The notes under the pieces: model-generated
What the model was told of the DNA's origin: nothing
Seen by the model: the letters and a program-made list of their open reading frames with translations, nothing else
The model's database searches: none
NCBI RefSeq assembly: GCF_017306585.1
Contig: NZ_JAFKIC010000141.1
Coordinates: 1 to 41,898, forward strand
DNA: 41,898 nucleotides
Source: Mesorhizobium sp.
GTDB taxonomy: Bacteria > Pseudomonadota > Alphaproteobacteria > Rhizobiales > Rhizobiaceae
Direction of reading: 5' to 3'
Made by a program: the position numbers and the translations under genes
Shown: positions 34,364-41,898 of the stretch, one piece after another
Layout of the letters: the number at the start of each line of letters is the position of its first letter
Position numbering within the stretch: the stretch's first letter is position 1

Positions 34364-35713
34364 ATGCAAACTCCGTTTGGCACCGGTCAGGCAAATAGGG
34401 AAAGCACGGATCTGGCCTTCACCGATCCGTTGACCGGGCTTGGCAACCATCGCCGCTTTTTCGACAAGGTCGATCGCCTGATCAGCGACCGTGCCGACGA
34501 TCCCGCGCCCTTCACCGTCGGCATTCTCGATCTCGATGGCTTCAAGCCGATCAACGACCTGTTCGGCCACAAGGCCGGCGACGATATCCTTATCCAGGTC
34601 GCCATGCGGCTGCGCGCCTCGATGGACGGCCATTCGACCGTCTGCCGCATCGGCGCCGACGAATTCGCTTTCCTCTACCCGCTGGTGTTTTCGGAGGAAG
34701 CGGCGGCCGAGAAATCGCGCATGCTGATCGAGATCCTGTCGGCGCCCTACGATGTCGGCGAACGCACCGCCAGGCTTTCGGCCTCGGTCGGCTGCTCGCT
34801 GTTCTATTCCGGCGACGAGACCACCGAGATCCTCATCAATAAGGCCGAGACGGCGCTTTACCACGCCAAGCGCTCCGGCCGCGGCCGGGTCGTCGTCTAT
34901 ACCAGGGAGATGGAAGAAGCGGCCAAACGCGTCACCCGCATCGAGCAGGCGCTGCGCCGCGCCGTCTCCGCCGGCGAGGTGGAGCCGCATTTCCAGCCGA
35001 TCGTCGACCTCAACACGCGCCGCACCATCGGCTTCGAGACGCTGGCGCGCTGGACCGACCGCGATCTCGGCGCCGTCCCGCCAACCGTCTTCATTCCGAT
35101 CGCCGAGGAACGCGGCATCATCGGCCCGCTGTCGCAACTGGTGTTGCGCAAGGCGACCGAGGCGGCCAAGAGCTGGCCGGCGGATCTGTTCCTGTCCTTC
35201 AACCTGTCGCCCTCGCAGCTCGTCGACCAGAACACCGGCCTGCATATATTGGCGATCCTCGACCGCACCGGCTTCGATCCGCGCCGGCTGGAGATCGAGA
35301 TCACCGAGACCGGCCTGATGAACGACCCGGCCTCGGCCGCGCAGATCGTTGAGGATTTGCGCCGCGTCGGCATCCGCGTCTCGCTCGACGATTTCGGCAC
35401 CGGCCAGTCCTCGCTTGGCCGCCTGCGCGAATTTCATTTCGACAAGCTCAAGATCGACCGCGCCTTCGTCTCCTCCATTCTCGACGACCGGCCTTCCGAG
35501 CACATCATCCGCGCCATCCTCGCAATGTGCGAGGGGCTCGGCATGGACGTGGTCGCCGAGGGCATCGAAGAGGAAGCGCAGGCCGATCGCCTTGTCCAGT
35601 TCGGCTGCGCCGGCGGGCAGGGCTACCTGTTCGGCAAGCCGGCCGACGCCGACGCCACGCTCGGCTATCTCCGCGATTCCTTCCGTGGCGCCCTGCGCGC
35701 CAAGGCGATCTGA
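34364..35713 (+). CDS. GGDEF-EAL cyclic-di-GMP protein with degenerate GGDEF
   Basis: The start at ATG 34364 excludes an N-terminal stretch with no domain similarity, giving 449 residues. The GGDEF domain (about 18-175) has TDPLTGLGNHRRFF and ILDLDGFKPINDLFGH, but the signature is GADEF at 97-101, with Ala for the second Gly. That often abolishes cyclase activity. The EAL domain (about 195-445) has FETLARW, FNLSPSQL, EITETGL, SLDDFGTGQSSLGRL, LKIDRAFV and VVAEGIEEE. All the expected metal and catalytic positions are present. It is therefore probably a phosphodiesterase lowering cyclic di-GMP. No sensor domain or membrane segment precedes it. Confidence 0.92.
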   Translation: MQTPFGTGQANRESTDLAFTDPLTGLGNHRRFFDKVDRLISDRADDPAPFTVGILDLDGFKPINDLFGHKAGDDILIQVAMRLRASMDGHSTVCRIGADEFAFLYPLVFSEEAAAEKSRMLIEILSAPYDVGERTARLSASVGCSLFYSGDETTEILINKAETALYHAKRSGRGRVVVYTREMEEAAKRVTRIEQALRRAVSAGEVEPHFQPIVDLNTRRTIGFETLARWTDRDLGAVPPTVFIPIAEERGIIGPLSQLVLRKATEAAKSWPADLFLSFNLSPSQLVDQNTGLHILAILDRTGFDPRRLEIEITETGLMNDPASAAQIVEDLRRVGIRVSLDDFGTGQSSLGRLREFHFDKLKIDRAFVSSILDDRPSEHIIRAILAMCEGLGMDVVAEGIEEEAQADRLVQFGCAGGQGYLFGKPADADATLGYLRDSFRGALRAKAI

Positions 35714-35764
35714 GCCGGCGATTCCACGCTCCAGCCGGAGCCCGCCCCCGCCTTTGGCGGAAAA

Positions 35765-35793
35765 TCCGGGCTTTTGTCTGACATAAGCCCGGA
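35765..35793 (+). terminator. hairpin after the GGDEF-EAL gene
   Basis: TCCGGGCTT and AAGCCCGGA form a perfect 9-bp stem around an 11-base loop, 52 bp past the stop codon. A short T run (CTTTTC) follows some bases later, so termination is likely but not textbook. Confidence 0.45.
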
Positions 35794-35868
35794 AATCCGT
35801 CTTTTCGCCCTTGCCCGCGAAGCGTCTCTGGCTAGGATGCGCGCCGGTCATCCCGGGAGACGAAAATC

Positions 35869-36636
35869 ATGATGCCATCGGCGCGTTTTGCCGACCTCGA
35901 AGGCGCCTCGGTGCTGATCACCGGCGGTGGCTCCGGCATCGGCGCGGCGCTGACCGAGGGCTTCCTTCGCCAGGGCGCCAAGGTCGCCTTCATCGACATC
36001 GCAGAAAAGCCCAGCATCGAGCTTGCCGACCGCCTCGAGAAGGAACTCGGCCGCCGGCCGCTCTATCTCAAGACCGACCTGCGCGACATCGAGGCGCTGC
36101 GGGCGTCCGCCGCGAAGGCGGCCGAGGCGCATGGGGACGTCACCGTGCTCATCAACAACGCCGCCTGGGACGAGCGCCACGAGGTCGCCGACGTCACCGT
36201 CGATTTCTGGGAAAACAACCTTGCCATCAACCTGCGGCCGCATTTCTTCACCGCGCAGGCGGTGGCGCCGGGCATGAAGCGGGCCGGCGGCGGCTCGATC
36301 ATCAATTTCACCTCGACCTCCTACCTGATCAACCATCCCGACATGCCGGCCTACACCGCCGCCAAGGCGGGCATCCTCGGCCTCACCAAGGGGCTGGCCG
36401 GCAAGCTTGGCGCCGACCGCATCCGCGTCAATGCCGTGGCGCCGGGCTGGGTCATCACAGAACGGCAGCAGGAACGCTGGGTGACCGAAGGTGCGCTTGC
36501 CGCCCATGTCGCCAAGCAGTGCATCAAGGAGGTCATGCGCGCAGACGACATGGTCGGCACAGTGCTGTTCCTGGCCTCGGGCGCCTCGCGCATGCTGACG
36601 GCGCAGATGCTTATCGTCGATGGAGGCTTCCTGTGA
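35869..36636 (+). CDS. SDR dehydrogenase, probable sugar 1-dehydrogenase
   Basis: The 255-residue product starts at ATG 35869 after GGGAGACG; a second ATG follows directly. It has the classical SDR cofactor motif TGGGSGIG at 18-25, NNAAW near 96-100, and catalytic Ser149, Tyr162 and Lys166 in STSYLI...MPAYTAAKAGI. It ends VDGGFL. It is the first gene of an overlapping operon with dgoK, dgoA and a lactonase. That context suggests oxidation of D-galactose (or a related sugar such as fucose or arabinose) to its lactone with NAD(P)+. The substrate is inferred. Confidence 0.88.
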   Translation: MMPSARFADLEGASVLITGGGSGIGAALTEGFLRQGAKVAFIDIAEKPSIELADRLEKELGRRPLYLKTDLRDIEALRASAAKAAEAHGDVTVLINNAAWDERHEVADVTVDFWENNLAINLRPHFFTAQAVAPGMKRAGGGSIINFTSTSYLINHPDMPAYTAAKAGILGLTKGLAGKLGADRIRVNAVAPGWVITERQQERWVTEGALAAHVAKQCIKEVMRADDMVGTVLFLASGASRMLTAQMLIVDGGFL

Positions 36637-37592
36637 GCCCGGGATTGGCCGGCAGCGTACCCGCGGTCGCGGCGCTCGACTGGGGCACGACCCGTCTGCG
36701 GGCCTGGCTGATCGACGCCGCCGGCAAGGTGCTGGCCGAGCGTCGCGGCGACGACGGCCTGATCACCGCGCGCGAAAAAGGCTTTTCGAACGTGCTGGAA
36801 GGCCACTTGGCGGCCATGGGCGCGCCTGACGCGCTGCCCGTCATCATCTGCGGCATGGCCGGCTCGCGGCAGGGCTGGATCGAGGCGCCCTACGTGACCG
36901 TGCCGTCGCCGATCGGCGCCATCCTGCGCGGCGCTGCCCGCATCGAAGGCGAGCGCCGTGACATTCGCATCGTGCCGGGCCTCGCCCAGCGTCTGGCCGA
37001 CGCGCCTGACGTGATGCGCGGCGAGGAAACACAGCTCGCGGGTTCCGGGTTGCCGGCAAAGGGGCGGCATCTCGCCTGCATGCCGGGCACGCACTCGAAA
37101 TGGGTCGTGGTCGAGGATGGCGCGGTCGCGGGCTTCGGCACATGGCCGACCGGCGAACTGTTTTCCGTGCTGGCAGCGCACTCGATCCTCAAGCATTCGC
37201 TGGGCGAGCATCCCGCGCCGGTGACGGCGGACAGTCCGTTCTTCCGGCAATGGTGCGAACGGGCGCTGGGCGAGGGCGGCGACGTCACCTCGAAGCTGTT
37301 TGCCATCCGCGCCGCCGGGCTCCTGCACGATCTGAAATCGGAGGATGCGGCGGCCTGCCTGTCCGGGCTTCTGATCGGCGGCGAGATCGCTTCGGCCAGG
37401 CGCCGTTATGGCGCCGGGAATGCGCCGGTCGTGCTGATCGCGTCGGGCGCGCTCGCCTCGCTCTATGCGGCCGCGCTCGGCCTTGCGGGGCTTTCCTTGC
37501 GCACCGTCGGCGCGGATGAAGCGGTGCAGGCCGGCCTTTTCGAGGCCGCGCGCGAAAACGGCATGATCGCCAGAACCGGAGCAGCTCCATGA
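36633..37592 (+). CDS. dgoK: 2-dehydro-3-deoxygalactonokinase
   Basis: The 319-residue product starts with GTG at 36633, overlapping the SDR stop and following GGAGG. It phosphorylates 2-dehydro-3-deoxygalactonate before aldol cleavage. The N-terminal VAALDWGTTRLRAWLID contains the DWGTT phosphate loop of this kinase family. CGMAGSRQGW, ACMPGTHSKWVVVEDG, FGTWPTGELFSVL and a late GADEAVQAGL are family blocks. Its stop overlaps the dgoA start by four bases, so kinase and aldolase are translated together. Confidence 0.92.
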   Translation: MSPGLAGSVPAVAALDWGTTRLRAWLIDAAGKVLAERRGDDGLITAREKGFSNVLEGHLAAMGAPDALPVIICGMAGSRQGWIEAPYVTVPSPIGAILRGAARIEGERRDIRIVPGLAQRLADAPDVMRGEETQLAGSGLPAKGRHLACMPGTHSKWVVVEDGAVAGFGTWPTGELFSVLAAHSILKHSLGEHPAPVTADSPFFRQWCERALGEGGDVTSKLFAIRAAGLLHDLKSEDAAACLSGLLIGGEIASARRRYGAGNAPVVLIASGALASLYAAALGLAGLSLRTVGADEAVQAGLFEAARENGMIARTGAAP

Positions 37593-38227
37593 GCCAGACG
37601 GCCCCTTTCCCCGAGCTCAAGCGCGGCCTGGTCGCCATCCTGCGCGGGCTGAAGCCGTCGGAGGCGATCGCCATGGGCCAGGCAGTCTTCGATGCCGGCA
37701 TCGAGGCGATCGAGGTTCCGCTCAATTCGCCCGAACCGTTTTCGTCGATCGCCAGCATCGTCGACGCGCTGCCGAAGACGGCCCTGGTTGGCGCCGGAAC
37801 GGTGCTGACCGCAGCTGACGTCGATAGTCTTCACCAAGCCGGCGGCCGGCTGCTGGTCAGCCCCAACATCGATGCCGAGGTGATGGCGCGCGCCATGCAC
37901 CATGGCATGGTGACGATGCCCGGCGTGTTCACGCCCACCGAAGCCTTCCAGGCGATCCGGCTCGGCGCCTCGGCGCTGAAATTCTTCCCCGCCAACGTGC
38001 TCGGCGCCTCGGGCATATCGGCCATCCGCGCGGTGCTGCCGGCGCAGACGCTGGTCGGCGCGGTCGGCGGCGTCTCGGAAAAGGATTTCGCCGGCTACAA
38101 GGCGGTTGGCGTGACGGTCTTCGGACTTGGCTCCAGCCTGTTCAAGCCTGGCATGAGCGTGGATGACGTTGCAGCACGCGCGCACGCAGCCGTTGCCGCC
38201 TGGGACGCGGCATTCGGAGAAGCATGA
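37589..38227 (+). CDS. dgoA: 2-dehydro-3-deoxy-6-phosphogalactonate aldolase
   Basis: The 212-residue product cleaves the phosphorylated keto-acid to pyruvate and glyceraldehyde 3-phosphate. The class I aldolase residues are in place: Glu42 in AIEVPLNSPEPF, and the Schiff-base Lys131 in SALKFFPANVLG. GAGTVLT, SPNIDAEVM and AVGGVSEKDF are also typical of the KDPGal/KDPG fold, and IEVPLNSP favours the galactonate branch over Eda. It overlaps dgoK upstream and the lactonase gene downstream by four bases each. Confidence 0.93.
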   Translation: MSQTAPFPELKRGLVAILRGLKPSEAIAMGQAVFDAGIEAIEVPLNSPEPFSSIASIVDALPKTALVGAGTVLTAADVDSLHQAGGRLLVSPNIDAEVMARAMHHGMVTMPGVFTPTEAFQAIRLGASALKFFPANVLGASGISAIRAVLPAQTLVGAVGGVSEKDFAGYKAVGVTVFGLGSSLFKPGMSVDDVAARAHAAVAAWDAAFGEA

Positions 38228-39108
38228 TGAGCGAAGCCATCGTTTCGGTTTTTTCCGACCACGTCTGCCAGCTCGGCGAAGGGCCGAGCTACGACCCCGC
38301 CACCGACGCTTTGTTCTGGTTCGACATAGTCAACGGCCAGCTCCTTGAAAAGCAGCTCTCAGGTGGCGCCACCAAGGTCCACGATCTCGGCCAGATGGCC
38401 AGCGCCATCGCCATCATCGACGACAAGCGCCAGTTGATCGCAACGGAGACCGGCCTGCATGTGCGCGATGTCGCCACCGGCAAGCTGACGCTGAATACGC
38501 CGATCGAAGCCGACAATCCGGTCACCCGTTCCAATGATGCGCGCGTCCATCCCTGCGGCGCCTTCTGGGTCGGCACGATGGGCAAGGGCGAGGAAAAGGG
38601 CGCCGGTTCGATCTACTGGTTTTTCAAGGGCGAGCTGCGCCGCCTGTTTTCCGACATCACCGTCACCAACTCGATCTGCTTTTCATCAGATGGCGCGATC
38701 GCCTACTACACCGACACCTCGACCGGGCTCCTGATGCGCGTCGCCTGCGACCCGGCGACCGGCCTGCCCTTTGGCGAGCCGAAAGTCTTCGTCGATCATC
38801 GCGCGGCCAAGGGCTATGTCGACGGCTCGGTGCTCGACCGCGACGGCATCCTGTGGAACGCCGTCTGGGGCGGTAGCGTCATCGAGGCCTATGGCCCCGA
38901 TGGCAAACTCGTGCGCACCGTCGCCATGCCGGTGACGCAGCCCTCCTGCCCGGCCTTTGTCGGCAAAAACGCTGACCGGCTGGCGGTCACCTCGGCCTGG
39001 TCGGGCAAGAACGAGAAACAGCGACTGCTCGACCTGCAGGGCGGCATGACGTTCCTGCTCGACATTCCCGTCAACGGCCGCCTCGAGCCGCGCGTGCTGA
39101 TCGCCTGA
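38224..39108 (+). CDS. SMP-30/gluconolactonase-like sugar lactonase
   Basis: The 294-residue product starts at ATG 38224, overlapping the dgoA stop; ATG 38227 is the alternative. CQLGEGPSYDPATDALFWFD contains the metal-binding Glu of the beta-propeller. RSNDARVHPCGAFWVGTMG carries the Asn/Asp pair, and DGSVLDRDGILWNAVWGGS the catalytic Asp region of SMP-30 lactonases. It should open the lactone made by the operon's dehydrogenase. A sugar-acid dehydratase needed between this step and DgoK is not in the window and is presumably elsewhere. Confidence 0.9.
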   Translation: MMSEAIVSVFSDHVCQLGEGPSYDPATDALFWFDIVNGQLLEKQLSGGATKVHDLGQMASAIAIIDDKRQLIATETGLHVRDVATGKLTLNTPIEADNPVTRSNDARVHPCGAFWVGTMGKGEEKGAGSIYWFFKGELRRLFSDITVTNSICFSSDGAIAYYTDTSTGLLMRVACDPATGLPFGEPKVFVDHRAAKGYVDGSVLDRDGILWNAVWGGSVIEAYGPDGKLVRTVAMPVTQPSCPAFVGKNADRLAVTSAWSGKNEKQRLLDLQGGMTFLLDIPVNGRLEPRVLIA

Positions 39109-39232
39109 ATCCGCCAGTCGACCCGCATGCCTCGCTGTTACGCAGGCGTCCACGACGGGTCGGTTTCGCGCAAGCTGTTTGCGCAGGCCGTGCGATGGTG
39201 GCCCATCGCATCGCCAGCAATCCGGATCTATC

Positions 39233-40285
39233 ATGCAGAAGCCCAGCCTTGTCCTTGTCTATGAGCCGGAAAAGGCTTGCTTCGACCGTCTGATCGCAGA
39301 TGGTTACGGCCCGCAGCGCGCCACCGAGATTTCCTCCTACCTGGCGCAGTCGACCGATCTGGCTCCCGAGTTCGGCGTGCTTGCCGCGGCCTGTGAGGCG
39401 CGGGGCCTCTCCTTTGCTCCCGTGGAACTCGACGATGCGGCCAGGGCGCTTGGCGGGGCGGATCCCAGGAATACGCTGGTGTGGACGCTCTCCGACGGTA
39501 TCGCCTATTTCCGGGGCGGCGCCGCGCCCGCCTTGGCACGCCTTGGCGGGTTCAGGACGATCGGCGCCGACGATTCCCTGTTCGCGCTCTGCCAGGACAA
39601 GTTCCGCTCCGGCGCCGTGCTTGGCGCGCTCGGCCTGCCGGTGCCGCAAGCCGGTCTTGCCCGCGACGGGAAGTGGCTGGTCGAGCCGCCGGCCTCGGCC
39701 AAGGGCTGGTTCGTGAAACCCAACCGGCTCGGCGCCAAGATCGGCATCTGGCCGGATTCGCGCTGCGATGATCTCGGCCACGCACTGGAGCTCAGCCGAC
39801 GCGTTTTCGAAGCCTACCGCGACGACGTGGTCGTGCAACCCTATGTCGCCGGCCGCAACGTGCGCGCCAGCTTCCTCGGGCTGACGCCGCAAGTCGGTGT
39901 CGAGGCGCTCGGCGTCGCCTTTGTCGATTCAGGCGCCGATTTCCAGACCATGGCGGACAGCATGGCGCTTTACGGCGAAACCGGCGAGGCGGCGAAGGCG
40001 GCCGGCCAATATGTCGAGCCGGAACTCGTCGCCGTCGCCGACGTCCAGCCAGGAGCCGACGCCAGGATCCGCGCCATCGCCTCGCGGCTGATGAACGGGC
40101 TTGGCCTGCGCGACGTCTTTTCGGTCGACCTGCGCGTCGAGGCCGACGACACGGTTCATCTGATCGAATTCGAAGTCTGCCCCGGCCTGCCCTGCTTCGA
40201 TTTCCGCGCCTATTGCCGGTCGCAATGGAATCTGAGCCTTGCCGAAGCGATGGCCGAAACGGCGGCGAGTCGCTTCGGCAACTGA
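39233..40285 (+). CDS. ATP-grasp ligase, D-Ala-D-Ala ligase-like
   Basis: The 350-residue product starts at ATG 39233; upstream in-frame codons lack similarity. An N-terminal domain is followed by an ATP-grasp core. WFVKPNRLGAKIGIWPDSRC is the ATP lysine and flexible loop, VVVQPYVAGRNVRASFLG the second strand pair, and LIEFEVCPGLPCFDF holds the late metal ligands in Ddl-like order. The substrate-binding parts differ from true Ddl, so it is probably an amino-acid or dipeptide ligase with a special product. It stands alone between the dgo operon and the LtrA-like gene. Confidence 0.78.
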   Translation: MQKPSLVLVYEPEKACFDRLIADGYGPQRATEISSYLAQSTDLAPEFGVLAAACEARGLSFAPVELDDAARALGGADPRNTLVWTLSDGIAYFRGGAAPALARLGGFRTIGADDSLFALCQDKFRSGAVLGALGLPVPQAGLARDGKWLVEPPASAKGWFVKPNRLGAKIGIWPDSRCDDLGHALELSRRVFEAYRDDVVVQPYVAGRNVRASFLGLTPQVGVEALGVAFVDSGADFQTMADSMALYGETGEAAKAAGQYVEPELVAVADVQPGADARIRAIASRLMNGLGLRDVFSVDLRVEADDTVHLIEFEVCPGLPCFDFRAYCRSQWNLSLAEAMAETAASRFGN

Positions 40286-40354
40286 AGCCTTCGCGTTGTC
40301 GGCCGCGCACCCGTTGCCCGCAGCGATGCGCGCGGCCCTAACTGCTTGTTTTCA

Positions 40355-40381
40355 CGCGCTTCCCCGGGAAAACCGTTTCAC
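40355..40381 (-). repeat. palindromic intergenic repeat, copy 2
   Basis: Read on the minus strand, GTGAAACGGTTTTCCCGGGG matches the copy at 4227-4253 with two differences in those 20 bases. It lies between the ATP-grasp and LtrA-like genes. Confidence 0.6.
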
Positions 40382-40435
40382 ACCTTCGCTACGATTGCTT
40401 TACTGTCGGCCAAAGACCCCAGCGAAGGCCGCTTG

Positions 40436-41698
40436 ATGACCACAACCTCTGTCATTCCCGAAACCCTTCACCACCACATCAGGCGCATGGCCGGGCGTGA
40501 TCCGCATGAGGTGCATCGCGTCGCCACACCGCTCGAACTGCTGTTCGACCTGACCTTCGTCACCGCGTTCAGCTTCGCCTCCTCGCAACTGGCCCACGCG
40601 CTGGCCGAGGGGCACCACACAGCCGCATTGCTGGGCTTTGCCTTCGCCAGTTTCGCCATCTGCTGGGCCTGGATCAATTTTTCCTGGTTCTCCTCCGCCT
40701 ATGACACCGACGACTGGATGTTCCGCCTCATCACCATGGTGCAGATGATCGGCGTGCTGGTGCTGGCCATCGGCCTGCCGCGCATGTTCGCGTCCATCGA
40801 GCACGGCGAACACCTCGACAATTCGGTGATGGTGTTCGGCTACGTCATCATGCGCGTCGCCATGATCTTCCAGTGGCTGCGCGCGGCACGGCAGGATCCC
40901 GCACGGCGCGGCATCTGCCTCACTTATGTCATCGCCATTGCCATCGCCCAGATCGGCTGGGTGGTGCAGATCCTGGTCGATTTTTCGGTCGCCACCAGCA
41001 TCGTGCTCGCCGTCATCCTGCTTCTGGTGGAGCTTGCAGGCCCGGTGATCGCCGAGCGCAGGCATGGCGGCACGCCCTGGCATGCCCACCACATGGCCGA
41101 GCGCTACAGCCTGTTCGCCATCATTGCGCTCGGCGAAGGCGTCGTCGGCACGCTGGCGAGCCTGTCGGCGGTGGTCGAGGAACAGGGTTGGTCGCTCGAT
41201 GCCGCGCTGGTCTGCATCGCCGGCACCGGCCTCACCTTCGGCATGTGGTGGGTCTATTACATGCTGCCCTCGGCGCCGGTGCTGCACGCGCACCGCAACC
41301 GGGCCTTCGTCTGGGGCTACGGCCAGATGCTGATTGTCGCTTCAATCGTGGCGACCGGCGCCGGCCTGCATGTCGCGGCATATTTCATCGAACACAAGGC
41401 CCATATCGGCCCGCTCGCGACGCTGCTGGCCACCGCTATTCCCGCCGCCGTTTTCCTGGCGGGGGTCTATGCGCTCTACACCTATCTCGTCCGGCGTTTC
41501 GACCCGTTCCACATCTGGCTGCTGGTCGCGACGGCGGCGGTGGTCGCGCTCGCCATACTGGCCGCGCTTGCCGGTGTCGACATGGCTGTCTGCCTCGTCA
41601 TCCTGATGCTGGCGCCGGCCGTTACCGTCGTCGGTTACGAAACGCTCGGGCACCGCCACCAGGCGCAAGCGCTGGCCAGTGACGAACATCCGGCGTGA
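40436..41698 (+). CDS. LtrA-like (low temperature requirement A) membrane protein
   Basis: The 420-residue product starts at ATG 40436; an upstream in-frame ATG at 40346 would run through the palindromic repeat. The family hallmark is at the N-terminus: HRVATPLELLFDLTFVTAFS. WAWINFSWFSSAYDTDDWMF and HMAERYSLFAIIALGEGVVG follow. About twelve hydrophobic helices fill the rest. LtrA was named for low-temperature growth in Listeria, and its molecular role is still unclear. It is convergent with the DUF1330 gene, 21 bp apart. Confidence 0.88.
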   Translation: MTTTSVIPETLHHHIRRMAGRDPHEVHRVATPLELLFDLTFVTAFSFASSQLAHALAEGHHTAALLGFAFASFAICWAWINFSWFSSAYDTDDWMFRLITMVQMIGVLVLAIGLPRMFASIEHGEHLDNSVMVFGYVIMRVAMIFQWLRAARQDPARRGICLTYVIAIAIAQIGWVVQILVDFSVATSIVLAVILLLVELAGPVIAERRHGGTPWHAHHMAERYSLFAIIALGEGVVGTLASLSAVVEEQGWSLDAALVCIAGTGLTFGMWWVYYMLPSAPVLHAHRNRAFVWGYGQMLIVASIVATGAGLHVAAYFIEHKAHIGPLATLLATAIPAAVFLAGVYALYTYLVRRFDPFHIWLLVATAAVVALAILAALAGVDMAVCLVILMLAPAVTVVGYETLGHRHQAQALASDEHPA

Positions 41699-41719
41699 CC
41701 TCGCCTTCCCCCGCCAGGC

Positions 41720-41898
41720 CTAAATGCCCTCCACCAGCACGATCTCGCCATCGGCGACCTTCTGGCGGATCGCCACCGCGCGCTGATATTCCGGCGAATG
41801 GTAGCAGTCATGCGCGGCGGCCAGCGAGGGAAACTCGATGATGACGTTGCGGGCGCGGCCGGGTCCCTCGGCCTTTTCATGCTCGCCGCCGCGGGCCA
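41720..41898 (-). CDS. DUF1330 protein, 5' end outside window
   Basis: The minus strand is open from the window end to a stop at 41720. The visible 58 residues read ARGGEHEKAEGPGRARNVII, then EFPSLAAAHDCYHSPEYQRA and VAIRQKVADGEIVLVEGI. The EFPS...A..CYHSPEYQ.A...R pattern is the signature of DUF1330, a small ferredoxin-like dimeric fold of unknown role. The start codon lies beyond the window. Confidence 0.88.
   Translation of the reverse strand, partial: ARGGEHEKAEGPGRARNVIIEFPSLAAAHDCYHSPEYQRAVAIRQKVADGEIVLVEGI

Noticed and set aside
34130-35851. A 573-codon minus-strand frame
   Set aside because: It is antisense to the GGDEF-EAL gene, whose domain motifs are unambiguous.
35811-36632. Extension of dgoK upstream to 35811
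   Set aside because: The extra 274 residues are a frame-shadow of the SDR gene; kinase homology begins at the GTG at 36633 with a good ribosome site.

Overview
The window is GC-rich bacterial chromosome, most likely from an alphaproteobacterium of the order Rhizobiales, close to Mesorhizobium. This is inferred from the gene families, from palindromic intergenic repeats of a type I associate with rhizobia, and from the presence of gshB and comM. Gene assignments rest on motif recognition in the translations; no database search was run.

Layout. (1) 1-3901: an NmrA-like NAD(P)-binding protein cut by the window edge, a DUF308-like membrane protein and a TetR regulator behind a palindromic operator, then an aldehyde-dehydrogenase-like protein that has lost its catalytic cysteine. 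(2) 4292-20792: a comM/yifB gene (Mg-chelatase-like AAA+ ATPase) split by a 15-kb integrative island. The 14-bp core CTGCCTTCCTTGGG occurs at 5592-5605 and 20560-20573. Deleting one core plus the island restores an in-frame ComM of 510 residues. (3) Inside the island, left to right: a tyrosine integrase beside attL; an Arc-type repressor gene diverging from an AlpA-like gene across two copies of a CACATGTG-centred palindrome; a tightly overlapping operon ending in a RecA-like ATPase whose 3' end holds nine TGTCAG/CTGACA hexamers and a GC-rich inverted repeat; a PD-(D/E)XK-like nuclease followed by a HerA-like (DUF853) ATPase; a membrane protein with a GAF-like domain; decayed gene remnants; a 53-bp relic of a second comM allele; a regulator diverging from a three-gene unit of a large serine recombinase and two ParB/RepB-like proteins with no ParA; and small envelope or secreted cargo proteins, one of them present as an intact copy and a frameshifted copy.

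(4) 20976-29617: a surface-related block with a GtrB-GtrA fusion glycosyltransferase, a GT-C membrane glycosyltransferase, an AraC regulator, and a large autotransporter with tandem Ig-like repeats of exactly 270 bp. This block lies between comM and gshB. (5) 29663-34157: gshB, a GtrA-family protein, a GT2 glycosyltransferase and another GT-C membrane protein, so lipid-linked sugar transfer recurs on both sides. (6) 34364-41898: a GGDEF-EAL protein with a degenerate GGDEF motif; an overlapping operon (SDR dehydrogenase, dgoK, dgoA, SMP-30 lactonase) for oxidative galactose or related sugar catabolism; an ATP-grasp ligase; an LtrA-like membrane protein; and a DUF1330 protein cut by the window end.

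The best candidates for something undescribed are the recombinase-ParB-RepB unit, the iteron-like array inside the RecA-like ATPase gene, and the evidence that comM has been involved in island insertion more than once. No tRNA, rRNA or CRISPR array was recognised.
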